Part shown: positions 47,600 to 56,979 of the stretch, in pieces
How the letters are laid out: each line of letters starts with the position of its first letter
Position numbering within the stretch: position 1 is the stretch's first letter
DNA from: Pigmentiphaga sp.
GTDB lineage: Bacteria; Pseudomonadota; Gammaproteobacteria; Burkholderiales; Burkholderiaceae_B
Direction: 5' to 3'
Assembly (NCBI GenBank): GCA_023228945.1
Contig: JALOAI010000001.1
Coordinates: 62,001 to 126,000 of the forward strand
DNA: 64,000 nucleotides
The notes under the pieces: generated by a model
Databases searched by the model: none
Seen by the model: only the letters and a program-made list of their open reading frames with translations
Told to the model about the DNA's origin: nothing
Made by a program: the position numbers and the translations under genes

Positions 47600-47836
47600 A
47601 AAATCCTCCAGTCTAAGGAATGCCGGCAGCCTCCAGGTGGCCGCCGGCGCCAGGCAAATTATCACAACTGACCACCGCCGAGCGCCAAAGATTCCCCGAA
47701 TCCCCTGGTAAACGATGGTAACGGCCCCCGGTGGGAGGGGGCGGACGCTGCCGGTACAATCGGCCGACGACCCGCCGGCCCAAGGCGGTCTTGTCACCGT
47801 ATGCCGTCCGCGGCATGCCAAAGCCGAGCATCGCCC

Positions 47837-50155
47837 ATGTCCTTGTCGTCATTGCCGCGCGTCCTCTCCAGCATCGCCCTCTGCCTTGCCGGCTCGCTTG
47901 CCCTGGCGGCCACTCCGCCGGCGTGGCCGCCGGAATTGCTCGACGATCGCGAAGCCTTGCTCGATCAGCTCATCGAGGACATGACACTCGACGAGAAGAT
48001 CGGCCAATTGCGCCTGATCAGTATCGGCGCCGACATGCCGCACGAACGCCTGCGGGAAGAGATCGCCGCCGGCCGGGTGGGAGGCACCTTCAATTCGGTG
48101 ACCCGCCACGATAATCGGCCGCTGCAACAGGCCGCTGTCGAGGATAGCCGGCTGGGGATCCCGATCTTCTTCGCCTACGACGTGGTGCACGGCCATCGCA
48201 CGATTTTCCCGATCGGCCCCGGCCTGGCGTCCACCTGGAATCCCGAGGCCATCGCGATCACGGGCGAGGTGATGGCGCGCGAAGCGGCGGCCGACGGCCT
48301 CGACATGAGCTTCGCCCCCGTCGTCGACATCACGCGCGATCCGCGCTGGGGCCGCACCTCCGAAGGCTTCGGCGAAGACCCTCATCTGGTGTCCGAGATC
48401 GCACGCGCCATGGTGCGCTCGATGCAGGGAGGCGATCCGGCCCAGGCCGATCGCATCATGGCGAGCGTCAAGCATTTCGCCCTGTACGGCGCGGTGGAGG
48501 GCGGACGGGACTACAACGTGGTCGACATGAGCCCGCTGAGGATGTATCAAGACTACCTTCCACCCTATCGCGCCGCGGTGGAGGAGGGGGCGGGTGCGGT
48601 CATGGTGGCGCTCAATGCGATCAATGGCGTGCCGGCGAGCGCCAATCGCTGGCTGCTGCGCGACCTGCTGCGCGACGAATGGGGCTTCCAGGGCGTCACC
48701 ATCAGCGACCACGGCGCGATCACCGAGCTGCTGCGCCATGGCGTGGCGGCCGACGATGCCGAAGCGGCGCGGCTCGCTCTGGCGGCGGGGCTGGACATGA
48801 GCATGGCCGATACGCTTTTCGGCCAGGAGCTGCCGGGCCTCCTCGAACGCGGCGATGTCGAGCCCGGATGGCTCGACCAGGCCGTGCGCAACGTGCTGCG
48901 CACCAAGTACGACCTCGGCTTGTTCCACGATCCCTATCGCCGCATCGGGCAGGCCGCCGACGATCCCGCCGACGTGAACGACGAAGGCCGCCTGCATCGT
49001 GCCGAGGCGCGCCGGGTGGCGCAACAATCCCTGGTGTTGCTCGAGAATCATGATCGGGCGCTACCACTGTCGCCAACCGCCAAAGTGGCGCTGGTCGGGC
49101 CGCTGGCCGATTCCCAGGTGGACATGCTGGGCAGCTGGTCGGCCGCGGGCCGGCGCGAACAGGCCGTTACCCTGTGGCAGGGCATGCGCGCAGCGGCGCG
49201 CGAACCCGGCTGGGTGCGCCTGGCACGGGGCGCCAACGTCACCGATGATCCGGCGATCGTGGAATATCTCAACTTTCTCAATTGGGACACGCCCGAGGTA
49301 GTGCAGGACGAGCGCGACCCGCAGGCCATGATCGACGAAGCCTTGGCGCTGGCGCGCGAGGCCGACGTGATCGTGGCCGCGGTGGGCGAGGCGCGCGGCA
49401 TGTCGCATGAATCCTCCAGCCGCACCTCGCTCGATATCCCCGCCAGCCAGCAGCGCTTGCTCGAAGCCCTGGCCGCCACCGGCAAGCCGCTGGTATTGGT
49501 GCTGCTCAACGGCCGTCCGCTCGATCTCGGCTGGGCGCAGGAGCACGCAGCGGCGATTCTCGAAGCCTGGTATCCCGGCACCGAGGGCGGCCACGCGATT
49601 GCCGACGTGCTCTACGGCGAGGCCAACCCCTCGGGCAAGCTGCCGCTGTCGTTCCCCCGCTCCGTGGGGCATATTCCCGCGCACTACAACCACGCCCGCC
49701 TGGGCCGGCCGTTCACCGAGGGCAAGCCCGGCAACTACACCTCGCAGTATTTCGACCAGCCCAACGGGCCGCGCTACGCCTTTGGCCATGGGCTCAGCTA
49801 CACCGAGTTCGAACTCGACGACCCGCGGCTCTCGCGGCCCGAAGTGGGGGCGGGCGAAACACTGGAAGCCGTGGCCACCGTGCGCAATACCGGCGATCGC
49901 CGGGGCGCCACGGTCGTGCAGTGGTATCTGCGCGACGAAGCGGCCTCGGTGGTGCGGCCCGTGAAGGAGCTCAAGCATTTCGAGCGCGTGGAGCTGGCGC
50001 CCGGCGAGTCGCGCGAGGTCCGGATGATCGTGGATGACGACGTGCTCGCTTTTTACAACGCCGAGCTCGAGCGGGTGGTCGAGCCCGGCGCCTTCGAGCT
50101 GCAGGTGGGGCTCGATTCACAAGCTGTGCTGAGCGCCGGTTTTGTCCGTCGTTAG
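47837..50155 (+). CDS. bglX: GH3 family beta-glucosidase, BglX-like, periplasmic
   Basis: 772 residues. Signal peptide ([20 protein letters not shown], cleavage after LAA). N-terminal TIM barrel with [51 protein letters not shown] and the nucleophile Asp291 in VTISDHGAI; middle alpha/beta sandwich with [15 protein letters not shown], likely carrying the acid/base; C-terminal fibronectin-like domain. Releases glucose from beta-glucosides. Divergent from opgG, about 240 bp apart, which suggests the oligosaccharides are derived from periplasmic glucans. Confidence 0.94.
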   Translation: MSLSSLPRVLSSIALCLAGSLALAATPPAWPPELLDDREALLDQLIEDMTLDEKIGQLRLISIGADMPHERLREEIAAGRVGGTFNSVTRHDNRPLQQAAVEDSRLGIPIFFAYDVVHGHRTIFPIGPGLASTWNPEAIAITGEVMAREAAADGLDMSFAPVVDITRDPRWGRTSEGFGEDPHLVSEIARAMVRSMQGGDPAQADRIMASVKHFALYGAVEGGRDYNVVDMSPLRMYQDYLPPYRAAVEEGAGAVMVALNAINGVPASANRWLLRDLLRDEWGFQGVTISDHGAITELLRHGVAADDAEAARLALAAGLDMSMADTLFGQELPGLLERGDVEPGWLDQAVRNVLRTKYDLGLFHDPYRRIGQAADDPADVNDEGRLHRAEARRVAQQSLVLLENHDRALPLSPTAKVALVGPLADSQVDMLGSWSAAGRREQAVTLWQGMRAAAREPGWVRLARGANVTDDPAIVEYLNFLNWDTPEVVQDERDPQAMIDEALALAREADVIVAAVGEARGMSHESSSRTSLDIPASQQRLLEALAATGKPLVLVLLNGRPLDLGWAQEHAAAILEAWYPGTEGGHAIADVLYGEANPSGKLPLSFPRSVGHIPAHYNHARLGRPFTEGKPGNYTSQYFDQPNGPRYAFGHGLSYTEFELDDPRLSRPEVGAGETLEAVATVRNTGDRRGATVVQWYLRDEAASVVRPVKELKHFERVELAPGESREVRMIVDDDVLAFYNAELERVVEPGAFELQVGLDSQAVLSAGFVRR

Positions 50156-50286
50156 CGATCATTGCGCCGCCAGCCTGCTGATGTCAGTGGCCCTTTTCGT
50201 ATGAACGTTGTAGCCTCGGGCACGGCGGCAAACACACTCCGGCCACCAAGCCGGAGTCGCTCACACTGTCGACGGGAGGCGCTCCG

Positions 50287-51327
50287 ATGCGCATAGACCC
50301 CAAACGCTGGCAGGCCGCGATCGATGCCGGCATGATGTCCACCGAGCAAAGCCGCGCCTTGTGGGAGTTCCTCGCCGAAGGCGAGCGCGAGACGGCGGCC
50401 GACGTACCGGCGTTCCGGGCCGCCCATGTTCTGTTCTATTTCGGCGGCCTGCTGGCCATGGCCGCCCTGAGCCTGTTCATGACCCTGGCCTGGGAAACCG
50501 CCGGGGGCTGGGGCATGTCCGGTCTCGCTCTGGTCTACTTGATCGGGGCCCTCGGCCTGGCCGAATATTGGCGGGGGCGCCAGCCCATTCCTTCGGGCCT
50601 GATGGCGGCGCTGGCGGTGGCCGTGGTCCCCTTGGGCGTCTATGGCTTGCAGCATGCCCTGGGCTGGTGGCCCGATCTCGACGGCGAACGCTATGCCGAT
50701 TTGTACGGCACCATGCGTGTACGCTGGACGACGCTTGAGCTGGCAACCGTAGTGGCCGGCCTTTTGTCGTTGTGGCGCTACGCCCGGCCGATCCTCATGC
50801 TGCCCATCGCCATCGCGCTTTGGTTCCTGGCCATCGACTCGGCACCCGTGTGGTGGGAGCGTCCGTTGTGGGACCAGCGCGCCTGGCTGGCACTGGGCTG
50901 GGGCGCACTGATTCTCGCCGCGGCGATCGCGATCGATGATCGCCGGCGGCGGCTGGGGGCGCGTACCGACTTTGCCTTTTGGCTATATGTGTGCGGCGGC
51001 CTATCGTTCTGGGGCGGCTTGTCGGTGCTGGCCTTCGAGGATCCCGTTCAGCGCTGGGTCTACCTGGGTGCCAACCTTGCATTGATCGCCCTCGCCACCC
51101 TGGTGGGCCGCAGGGTACTGGCGGCGTATGGCGGCATTGGCGTGGTGCTGCTGCTGGGATACCTTGCCTACGATGCCTTTGCCGACAGCCTGGCGTTTCC
51201 GGTAGTGCTCAGCCTGATTGGGCTGGCGGTGGTGGGCCTGGGGATACTCTGGCAGCGCCACGAAGCGCGCTGGGCCAGCAGCTGGCAGACCGTGCTGCCG
51301 GTGCATTGGCGCCGGCGTCGGCCCTGA
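50287..51327 (+). CDS. uncharacterised multi-pass membrane protein (DUF2157-like)
   Basis: 346 residues: a cytoplasmic start of about 45 residues with an EQSRALWEFL helix, then about nine hydrophobic segments. The N-terminal short soluble region followed by many helices resembles DUF2157 proteins. GGGAGG precedes the ATG. Stands alone between the glucosidase and a convergent small gene. Function unknown. Confidence 0.7.
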   Translation: MRIDPKRWQAAIDAGMMSTEQSRALWEFLAEGERETAADVPAFRAAHVLFYFGGLLAMAALSLFMTLAWETAGGWGMSGLALVYLIGALGLAEYWRGRQPIPSGLMAALAVAVVPLGVYGLQHALGWWPDLDGERYADLYGTMRVRWTTLELATVVAGLLSLWRYARPILMLPIAIALWFLAIDSAPVWWERPLWDQRAWLALGWGALILAAAIAIDDRRRRLGARTDFAFWLYVCGGLSFWGGLSVLAFEDPVQRWVYLGANLALIALATLVGRRVLAAYGGIGVVLLLGYLAYDAFADSLAFPVVLSLIGLAVVGLGILWQRHEARWASSWQTVLPVHWRRRRP

Positions 51328-51359
51328 GCCAGCGCAGGGCGCAGCGCCCGGGTGGGATC

Positions 51360-51758
51360 TCACAAGCCGAACAGGCCCTCGGCATCGAGCAGGGCGTAGG
51401 CGATTTCGGGACGCTCCTCCATGGCCCGCCGGATGGCGGCCGGGATCGATTGCCGGATCTTGCGGCACAACCCCGGCTGTTCGGTCACTTCGATCAGGAT
51501 GCCGCGCACGGTACGGACGCCATGCGGGCTGGGTGCAATGCTGACCTCCAGGCCGAGCAGGGAATGCATGCGTTCTTGCATATAGCGCAGGTCATCGAGA
51601 CTGGCAATGGTTTCCAGGCGAGCAATCAGGCGTTTTTCTTCCTCGCGGGTGAGGCGCAGCGGACGCCAGTCGGCCTGGGGATTGCCCAGTACCTGTTCGC
51701 GCCGGCAGGTACAGGCGCCGGGGGGGCATTCCTGGCGGATGGGAAAGGGCTGGCTCAT
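51360..51758 (-). CDS. conserved hypothetical protein with N-terminal cysteine cluster
   Basis: 132 residues, not recognised. N-terminus has IRQECPPGACTCRRE, three cysteines in seven residues, as if binding a metal. The middle is charged and helical (LTREEEKRLIARLETIASLDD), and the C-terminal half (VRGILIEVTEQPGLCRKIRQ) is mixed alpha/beta. The ATG at 51758 is the natural start; the open frame upstream is a shadow. Strong codon bias suggests a real gene. Confidence 0.6.
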   Translation of the reverse strand: MSQPFPIRQECPPGACTCRREQVLGNPQADWRPLRLTREEEKRLIARLETIASLDDLRYMQERMHSLLGLEVSIAPSPHGVRTVRGILIEVTEQPGLCRKIRQSIPAAIRRAMEERPEIAYALLDAEGLFGL

Positions 51759-52013
51759 GGCAATGTGATGTGAGGGACGTGAGGCGCGGCCGTTCGGGCC
51801 GGCCTGCCCGCCATTGTAAGCAAGGGAGATCCTCACCCGGGCGGGATGCGGGGATCGGTTTCTTTTACCCAGGTCGAAAGCCAGGACTGGCCAACCACCA
51901 CCTTTACGCCGACATGCCTTTCGATCCCGGCATCGTGCGGTAGGTGAACGCCGAGGTCGGCAAGGTCTTGGCGACGCCCCTCCTGTCAACCCGCATACGT
52001 AAGGATATTTGCC
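51759..52013. other. 255-bp divergent intergenic region
   Basis: Between the cysteine-cluster protein (leftward) and a small alpha/beta protein (rightward). Holds the AAGGAT ribosome site of the latter near 52002-52007. No further feature was recognised. Confidence 0.4.
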
Positions 52014-52328
52014 ATGATTGCTGAATTCGTCACATTCACCCACCCCGATGGAACCACCCGGGCCGAGATCGTGGAAGGGGCGTTGGCAGTGCTGCCGCGC
52101 TGGCGCGCGGAGCCGGACCTCTTCCGCAAGCACTTTCTTGTCAGTCAGGACAACCGCCAGGGAGCGGGACTGTATTTCTGGCACAGCCTCGAGGCCGCGC
52201 GCGAGGCGCACAACGCCGAGTGGATCGCCGAGAAGGAGCGACAGACGGGCGCCGCCGTGACGATCACTTACTACGACTTGGTGCTGATGCTGGACAACGA
52301 GACGGGGAGCGTGGTCCAGCCCGAGTGA
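52014..52328 (+). CDS. small protein, monooxygenase-like (dimeric alpha-beta barrel) suspected
   Basis: 104 residues with a good AAGGAT ribosome site. Strand-helix pattern (MIAEFVTFTHP, then FRKHFLVSQDNRQGAGLYFWHSLEAAREAHNAEW, then AVTITYYDLVLMLD) resembles YdhR-like dimeric ferredoxin-fold proteins. YFWHSLEAA with a following HNAEW is typical. No neighbouring partner is recognised; function unknown. Confidence 0.6.
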   Translation: MIAEFVTFTHPDGTTRAEIVEGALAVLPRWRAEPDLFRKHFLVSQDNRQGAGLYFWHSLEAAREAHNAEWIAEKERQTGAAVTITYYDLVLMLDNETGSVVQPE

Positions 52329-52378
52329 GAACGGCGGGCGGTCCTGCCGGCGGCGGCCGAAGGCGCCACCTTTTTGTG

Positions 52379-52777
52379 CTATGCCAGTATCCTCAGCGCG
52401 CCCAGCGGATGATGATGCTGCGCCACCGACAGCATCGCCAGAAAGCACAGTACGGCGGCGATGAAGCACAGCAGGCGGCGCTTGAACGGCGTGGTGGGAT
52501 TCAGCGCAAAATAACCCGCGCCGATATAGGCGAGCAGCAGCAGAAGCTTGGTGAGCAGCCAGGGCGTGCTGAATGGATTCAGGGCCAGGATGAACAGCAA
52601 TCCCAGCGCGGCCAGGAGCAGCCCGGTGTCGATCACCTGGCTCAGGATCCGCAGCCACCGCGCCCGCGCCCATCGTGGCCGGGGCAGGGCGATCAGCCCG
52701 CGCAGCAGGAACAGCGCGCCGCTGACCAGCACCAGGCTGACGTGCAGCCCCTTGATGAAGGCGTAGGCGTTGGCCAT
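52379..52777 (-). CDS. SirB2 family membrane protein
   Basis: 132 residues with four membrane segments. N-terminus AFIKGLHVSLVLVSGALFLLRG is the SirB2 hallmark, with DTGLLLAALGLLFIL and LLTKLLLLLAYIGAGYFAL following. Function of the family is not established. It lies 12 nt downstream of the MFS gene and may be co-transcribed as the end of the SDR-styA-styB-MFS set. Confidence 0.88.
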   Translation of the reverse strand: MANAYAFIKGLHVSLVLVSGALFLLRGLIALPRPRWARARWLRILSQVIDTGLLLAALGLLFILALNPFSTPWLLTKLLLLLAYIGAGYFALNPTTPFKRRLLCFIAAVLCFLAMLSVAQHHHPLGALRILA

Positions 52778-52789
52778 TGGCGGTGCTCG

Positions 52790-54001
52790 TCAGGACGTGG
52801 CCGCGGCGGGCCCGAACGCGCGGCGCGTGGTGCGCAGAAAGACCAGGGCGCCCAACGCGATCACGGTGCCGACGATCAGTGGCGCCTGGCCGCCGAATGC
52901 GATCGTCAGGCCTCCAATCAGGGTGCCCAGCCCGATACCCACATAAATGCCCGACGCATTGAGGGCGACGAGCAGCATGGCGTGCTCGTGCGAGGCCTCG
53001 AACAAACGGTGCTGCTGAGGAGGCGTTTGCGACCAGCTGCTACCGCCCCAGGCCAGCATGCAAAGGCCGATCAGCCAAGGCATCGGTCGGCCGGCCACCG
53101 CCATCCAGGCCAGGCCGGCCAGGGAAAGCGCCATGACGATGTAGGTGACGGCGAGTACCCGCGCTGGTGTGCTGCGGTCGGTGGCCCAGCCCGAAAGACT
53201 GACGCCGATCACGGCCCCCGCGCCATACAGGAAGAGCATGAAGGCCAGCCCGGCCGGCGGCACCTGCAACTCACCGAGAATGCCCACGCTGTAGACATAC
53301 GGGACGTAGCTCGCCGCCATGCCCAGCCAGGTGAGAGGCAGGATCGCGCGCACGCTAGGCAGGCGCAGTACCGAAAGGCGGTGGCGCAGAGGCGCCGAAG
53401 ACGAGGCTCCGGGCACCGCGGGCAGGCTCAGCCGTACTCCCAGCGATGCGGCGAGCGCGAGCAGCGCGACCAGACTGATCGCGGAGCGCCATCCCAGCCA
53501 CTGGCTGGCGAGCAGGCCGAGCGGCACGCCGATCGCGGTGGCCACGGTCAGGCCCGTGATCACCAGGGCAAAGGCGCGGCCCCGCAGGTCGGGCCGCACC
53601 AGCATGCCCGCCACCGAGCCCGCGTTGGGGGTGTACAAGGCGGCTCCCGCCGCCGCCAGGACACGCGTGAGCAGCAACAGCCCGAGATTGGGGGCGAGAG
53701 CCGTTCCGATATTGGCCAGGCCCAACAATAGCAAGGCGCCGGCCAGCAAGGTGCGGCGCGGCAGTTGTGCCGTCAGGGAGGTGAGCAGCGGCGCCAGGAT
53801 GGCGTAGGTGATGGCGAACAGCGTTAGCGACTGCCCCGCCGCCGCGGTGGAAACGCCGAGGTCGGCGGCCATCGCGGGCAGGAAGCCAGTAACCACGAAG
53901 GCATCGGTGCCGACGGCGAAGGTGCCGGTGGCCAGCACGACGGCCGGCCCGAGGCCGCCGGTGGGATGCGAAGGAGTTTGCGCGGACGGGGTTCTGGTCA
54001 T
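52790..54001 (-). CDS. MFS transporter, DHA1/AraJ-like
   Basis: 403 residues, 12 hydrophobic segments. First helix region FAVGTDAFVVTGFLPAMAADL and loop LPRRTLLAGALLLLGLANI are typical of the drug:H+ antiporter-1/AraJ group. Its ATG overlaps the flavin reductase stop by four bases (53998-54001), so it belongs to the monooxygenase set and may export or import its substrate or product. Confidence 0.9.
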   Translation of the reverse strand: MTRTPSAQTPSHPTGGLGPAVVLATGTFAVGTDAFVVTGFLPAMAADLGVSTAAAGQSLTLFAITYAILAPLLTSLTAQLPRRTLLAGALLLLGLANIGTALAPNLGLLLLTRVLAAAGAALYTPNAGSVAGMLVRPDLRGRAFALVITGLTVATAIGVPLGLLASQWLGWRSAISLVALLALAASLGVRLSLPAVPGASSSAPLRHRLSVLRLPSVRAILPLTWLGMAASYVPYVYSVGILGELQVPPAGLAFMLFLYGAGAVIGVSLSGWATDRSTPARVLAVTYIVMALSLAGLAWMAVAGRPMPWLIGLCMLAWGGSSWSQTPPQQHRLFEASHEHAMLLVALNASGIYVGIGLGTLIGGLTIAFGGQAPLIVGTVIALGALVFLRTTRRAFGPAAATS

Positions 54002-54525
54002 GAATGGCTATGATGAGTCGCCCCATCATAACCGAGCCCATGGGCGATCGCCGGCCGCGCGTAGCGGCCTCGATAAAAGAGCAGCGGCGGGTGTTCGCGC
54101 GTGTGGTAGGCCTGCACGCGCCCCAGTACGATCAGATGATCACCGCCGTCGTAGCGGGCTTCGGTCTGACATTGGAAGACCGCCGCGCAATCGCTCAGCA
54201 AGGGAGCGCCGCCCAGACCTTCCTCCAGCTCGATATCGGCGAACTTATCGGCGCCGGCCCGGGCGAACCGGTCCGACAGGTGCTGCTGGTGGGCCGACAA
54301 AATATGCACTGCGAAGTGGCGCTGGGTGGCAAAGGTATCGAAACTGTACGCGCGGCGCGCTAAGCTCCAGAGAATCAGGGGCGGCTCGAGCGAGACCGAG
54401 TTGAAGCTGTTTACGGTAACGCCAATCGGCTGCCCTGCGGCATCGCGGCTGGTGATGATGGTGACGCCGGTGGCAAAATGGCCCAGAGCTTGACGGAGAT
54501 TGGGATTGGCTTGCATGATCGACAT
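53998..54525 (-). CDS. flavin reductase, two-component monooxygenase reductase (StyB/HpaC-like)
   Basis: 175 residues, normal for this family. LRQALGHFATGVTIITSRD and GVTVNSFNSVSLEPPLILWSL are the flavin-binding signature; FAVHILSAHQQHLSDRFA and GGDHLIVLGRVQAY follow. Supplies reduced FAD to the StyA-like monooxygenase encoded 73 nt upstream. Start is uncertain between 54525 and 54516; neither has a strong ribosome site. Confidence 0.92.
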   Translation of the reverse strand: MSIMQANPNLRQALGHFATGVTIITSRDAAGQPIGVTVNSFNSVSLEPPLILWSLARRAYSFDTFATQRHFAVHILSAHQQHLSDRFARAGADKFADIELEEGLGGAPLLSDCAAVFQCQTEARYDGGDHLIVLGRVQAYHTREHPPLLFYRGRYARPAIAHGLGYDGATHHSHS

Positions 54526-54598
54526 CCGAAAAAAGATCTTGCCGCGCCCCGGCCGTGCCCGTGGGGCGGGGCCGGGACTTGGGGGTTCGGAGCCGAAG

Positions 54599-55879
54599 TC
54601 AGGCCGCCATGGGCGCGGCCGCCTGTTCGATGGCTTTGCCCGCACCTTCGGCGTCGAACCAGAATGGCAGGTAGTCGCGCGGATCGTTGAAGCCATTGGC
54701 GATCCGGCTGGCCAAGGTCGGTAACTGCTGCGCGGCGCCCAGCAGGTTGACGACGTGCTCTGGCGGCGGGAAGAGCAGGCTATTGGTCCAGCGCGCCACG
54801 GCGCTCAGATTGTTGTCATAAAGGTCGTCGAAGGTATGCCGCATCCAGGCCGCGTCGAAAGGCTGGTTGCCGCGCGCCAGGATGGCATGGTAGTAATGTC
54901 CCGCCGACTTGGTGGCATTGTTGGACCCCTGGCCCGTGATGGGGTCGTTGACGATCGCGGCGTCGCCCAGGCCCATCACCAGCTTGCCCGAAGGCAAGGT
55001 CAGCACCGGATTGCGCACCGCCGGCGTGACGCGGCCGCTCAGGATGCCGTTGGCGTCGGTCAGTTCGCAATCGCGGCTGCGCTCATGCTCCCAGGGCAGG
55101 AAGGTCTTCAGGATGTTCAGGCTCACCTCGAGATGTTGTTCGGGCGTCTTGGCATCCTGCCAGCAATCCATCGGGCCGCCGGGAACGCCCTCGAACACCA
55201 TGATGTCGCAAACCTGGGTGTCGTTGTCGCCCTTGGTGGTGAGCGAGGGGAACACAAAGTACTCGCCCACGCCGGGAATCAGGTTGAAGTTGACGCACTC
55301 GAAGTAGTCGAAGCGCCGCATGCCCTTCACATAGGTGAGCGCCAGTTGTCGCATGGGCTGCTTGACGGGCGAGCGGCTTTCGTCGCGGCCCAGCAGGTTG
55401 ACGATCTCGCCCTTGCCGCCGGCCAGCAGCACCAGCTCATGGCCGGCCGCCAGCCGCTCCAGGCCCGCGATGTCCACTTCCTCGAAACGCAGCTCGCCGC
55501 CGCGCCGCTGGAATTCGGCCATCCAGCCGGGCATCTTGATGCGCTGGTCCACGGCCTGGCCGGGCGCCCGCAGGCGGGCATGCCAGTGCAGGGCCTGCTT
55601 GCCGCTGCCATCGGGCGCCGGGATGCTGAAGCCGATGCCTTCGGTGTTGGGACATTGGGCTTCCCATTGATTCATGCCGAAATCGCGCTCGATCTGCAGG
55701 CCCGGGTCGAAGATGAACTGCGATGACATCACCCGGCCATGCCAGACATCTTCCGGCGTGCGGTTGGTAACGAGCGTCACGGCATAGCCCTGGTCGAGCA
55801 GGGCGCAGCCCAGCAGCAGGCCGGCCTGGCCGGCGCCGACGATGGCGATCGAGCGGGGTGCTTGGTTTTGTGAGGTCAT
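54599..55879 (-). CDS. StyA-like FAD monooxygenase (group E, styrene/indole epoxidase type)
   Basis: 426 residues against about 415 for StyA. FAD-binding SIAIVGAGQAGLLLGCALLDQG is at residues 10-30; TNRTPEDVWHGRVMSSQFIF is characteristic of the StyA group; GLGDAAIVNDPITGQGSNNATKSA near residue 310 is the second FAD/active-site region. Enzymes of this group epoxidise styrene or indole with reduced FAD from a StyB partner, encoded just downstream. No styrene oxide isomerase (StyC) or phenylacetaldehyde dehydrogenase is adjacent. ATG 55879 has GGAG upstream. Confidence 0.9.
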   Translation of the reverse strand: MTSQNQAPRSIAIVGAGQAGLLLGCALLDQGYAVTLVTNRTPEDVWHGRVMSSQFIFDPGLQIERDFGMNQWEAQCPNTEGIGFSIPAPDGSGKQALHWHARLRAPGQAVDQRIKMPGWMAEFQRRGGELRFEEVDIAGLERLAAGHELVLLAGGKGEIVNLLGRDESRSPVKQPMRQLALTYVKGMRRFDYFECVNFNLIPGVGEYFVFPSLTTKGDNDTQVCDIMVFEGVPGGPMDCWQDAKTPEQHLEVSLNILKTFLPWEHERSRDCELTDANGILSGRVTPAVRNPVLTLPSGKLVMGLGDAAIVNDPITGQGSNNATKSAGHYYHAILARGNQPFDAAWMRHTFDDLYDNNLSAVARWTNSLLFPPPEHVVNLLGAAQQLPTLASRIANGFNDPRDYLPFWFDAEGAGKAIEQAAAPMAA

Positions 55880-55979
55880 GATGGTCTCCGTCTTTGAAAT
55901 GTCGGTATCGAGAAGCATCGCCTAGGCCGCAACTTGGGATGAGCCGGCGGGGCGCGGCGGCGGCGTGCGGGCTGTGGAT

Positions 55980-56768
55980 TCAGGCCATGAGGCGGGCGAT
56001 GGCCGCGACGCGGGCCTCGGGGCCGAGGGCGCGATAACCGCCGTCGCAGGCATAGTCGGCGCCGGTGACGCCCGAAGCGAGATCGGACAACAGGAACGCG
56101 ACGACGTTGGCAACCTCTTCGGGCAGGCCCAGCCGGCCGAGAATGTGGAAATCGGCGGCCACGGCATCGGCCTTGGCGCGGTCGCCGCCGGAGAGTTGCG
56201 ACATCACCGACGACCACGTCCAGCCCGGCGAGACGGCGTTGACGCGAATGCCGTCGGCGGCGAGATCGAGCGCCGCGGTGCGGGTCAGTTGCTGCATCGC
56301 GGCCTTGCTGACGGGATACAGCCAGCGCCCGGTTTGCGCCACACCCGCCGAGATCGAGGCGAAGTTGACGACCGCGCCGCCGCCGCGCCGCACCATTTGA
56401 GGCCGGCAGGCTTGCAGCATCATGGCCGCCCCCACCAGGTTCACGTCGAGCGCCTGCAGCCACTCCGCGCGGCTGGAGTCGGCCCCATTGTCGAGGTAGG
56501 TGCAGGCGCAGTTGACCAGGCCGTCGATTCCGCCGAAGGCCTGGACCGCGGTGTCGATGCAGCGGGCGATGGCGTCGTCGTCGGTGACGTCGGTGGCTTC
56601 GAAGCGCACGCTGGAGCCCAGGCGCTGGGCGACGGCGGCGCCGTTTTCCTGGTCGATATCGGCGATGAGCACGCGAGCGCCAGCCTGAACCAGGCGTTCG
56701 GCGACGGCGGCGCCGATCAGGGTGGCGCCGCCGGTCACGATTGCGACTTTGTCCGCAAGGCCTTGCAT
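55980..56768 (-). CDS. short-chain dehydrogenase/reductase (SDR)
   Basis: 262 residues with GGAGG 8 nt before the ATG at 56768. TGGATLIG replaces the usual TGxxxGIG glycine motif (residues 12-19), NCACTY the usual NNAG (about residue 86); catalytic Ser in NFASISAG and Tyr-x3-Lys in YPVSKAA are present. Likely oxidises a diol or alcohol derived from the epoxide made by the StyA-like enzyme downstream; first gene of the set SDR-styA-styB-MFS. Confidence 0.93.
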   Translation of the reverse strand: MQGLADKVAIVTGGATLIGAAVAERLVQAGARVLIADIDQENGAAVAQRLGSSVRFEATDVTDDDAIARCIDTAVQAFGGIDGLVNCACTYLDNGADSSRAEWLQALDVNLVGAAMMLQACRPQMVRRGGGAVVNFASISAGVAQTGRWLYPVSKAAMQQLTRTAALDLAADGIRVNAVSPGWTWSSVMSQLSGGDRAKADAVAADFHILGRLGLPEEVANVVAFLLSDLASGVTGADYACDGGYRALGPEARVAAIARLMA

Positions 56769-56979
56769 GGGTGTGTCCTCCAGTTATTGGGGCGATGAAG
56801 CTCGCCGATGGACACAGTTTGGCAAGAGGCGGCCGGCCTCACTATCCGGGTGGCGCGGATGGTTATCCGAAAAACGCGGCGACGATCCTGTTCTGGGCTC
56901 GCGAGATCGTCAGCGGCAAGGCCAACGGCCGGGCCCAAAAAAACGCGGAGCACGCCGGACCCTCGGCCGGCTGCGCGGC

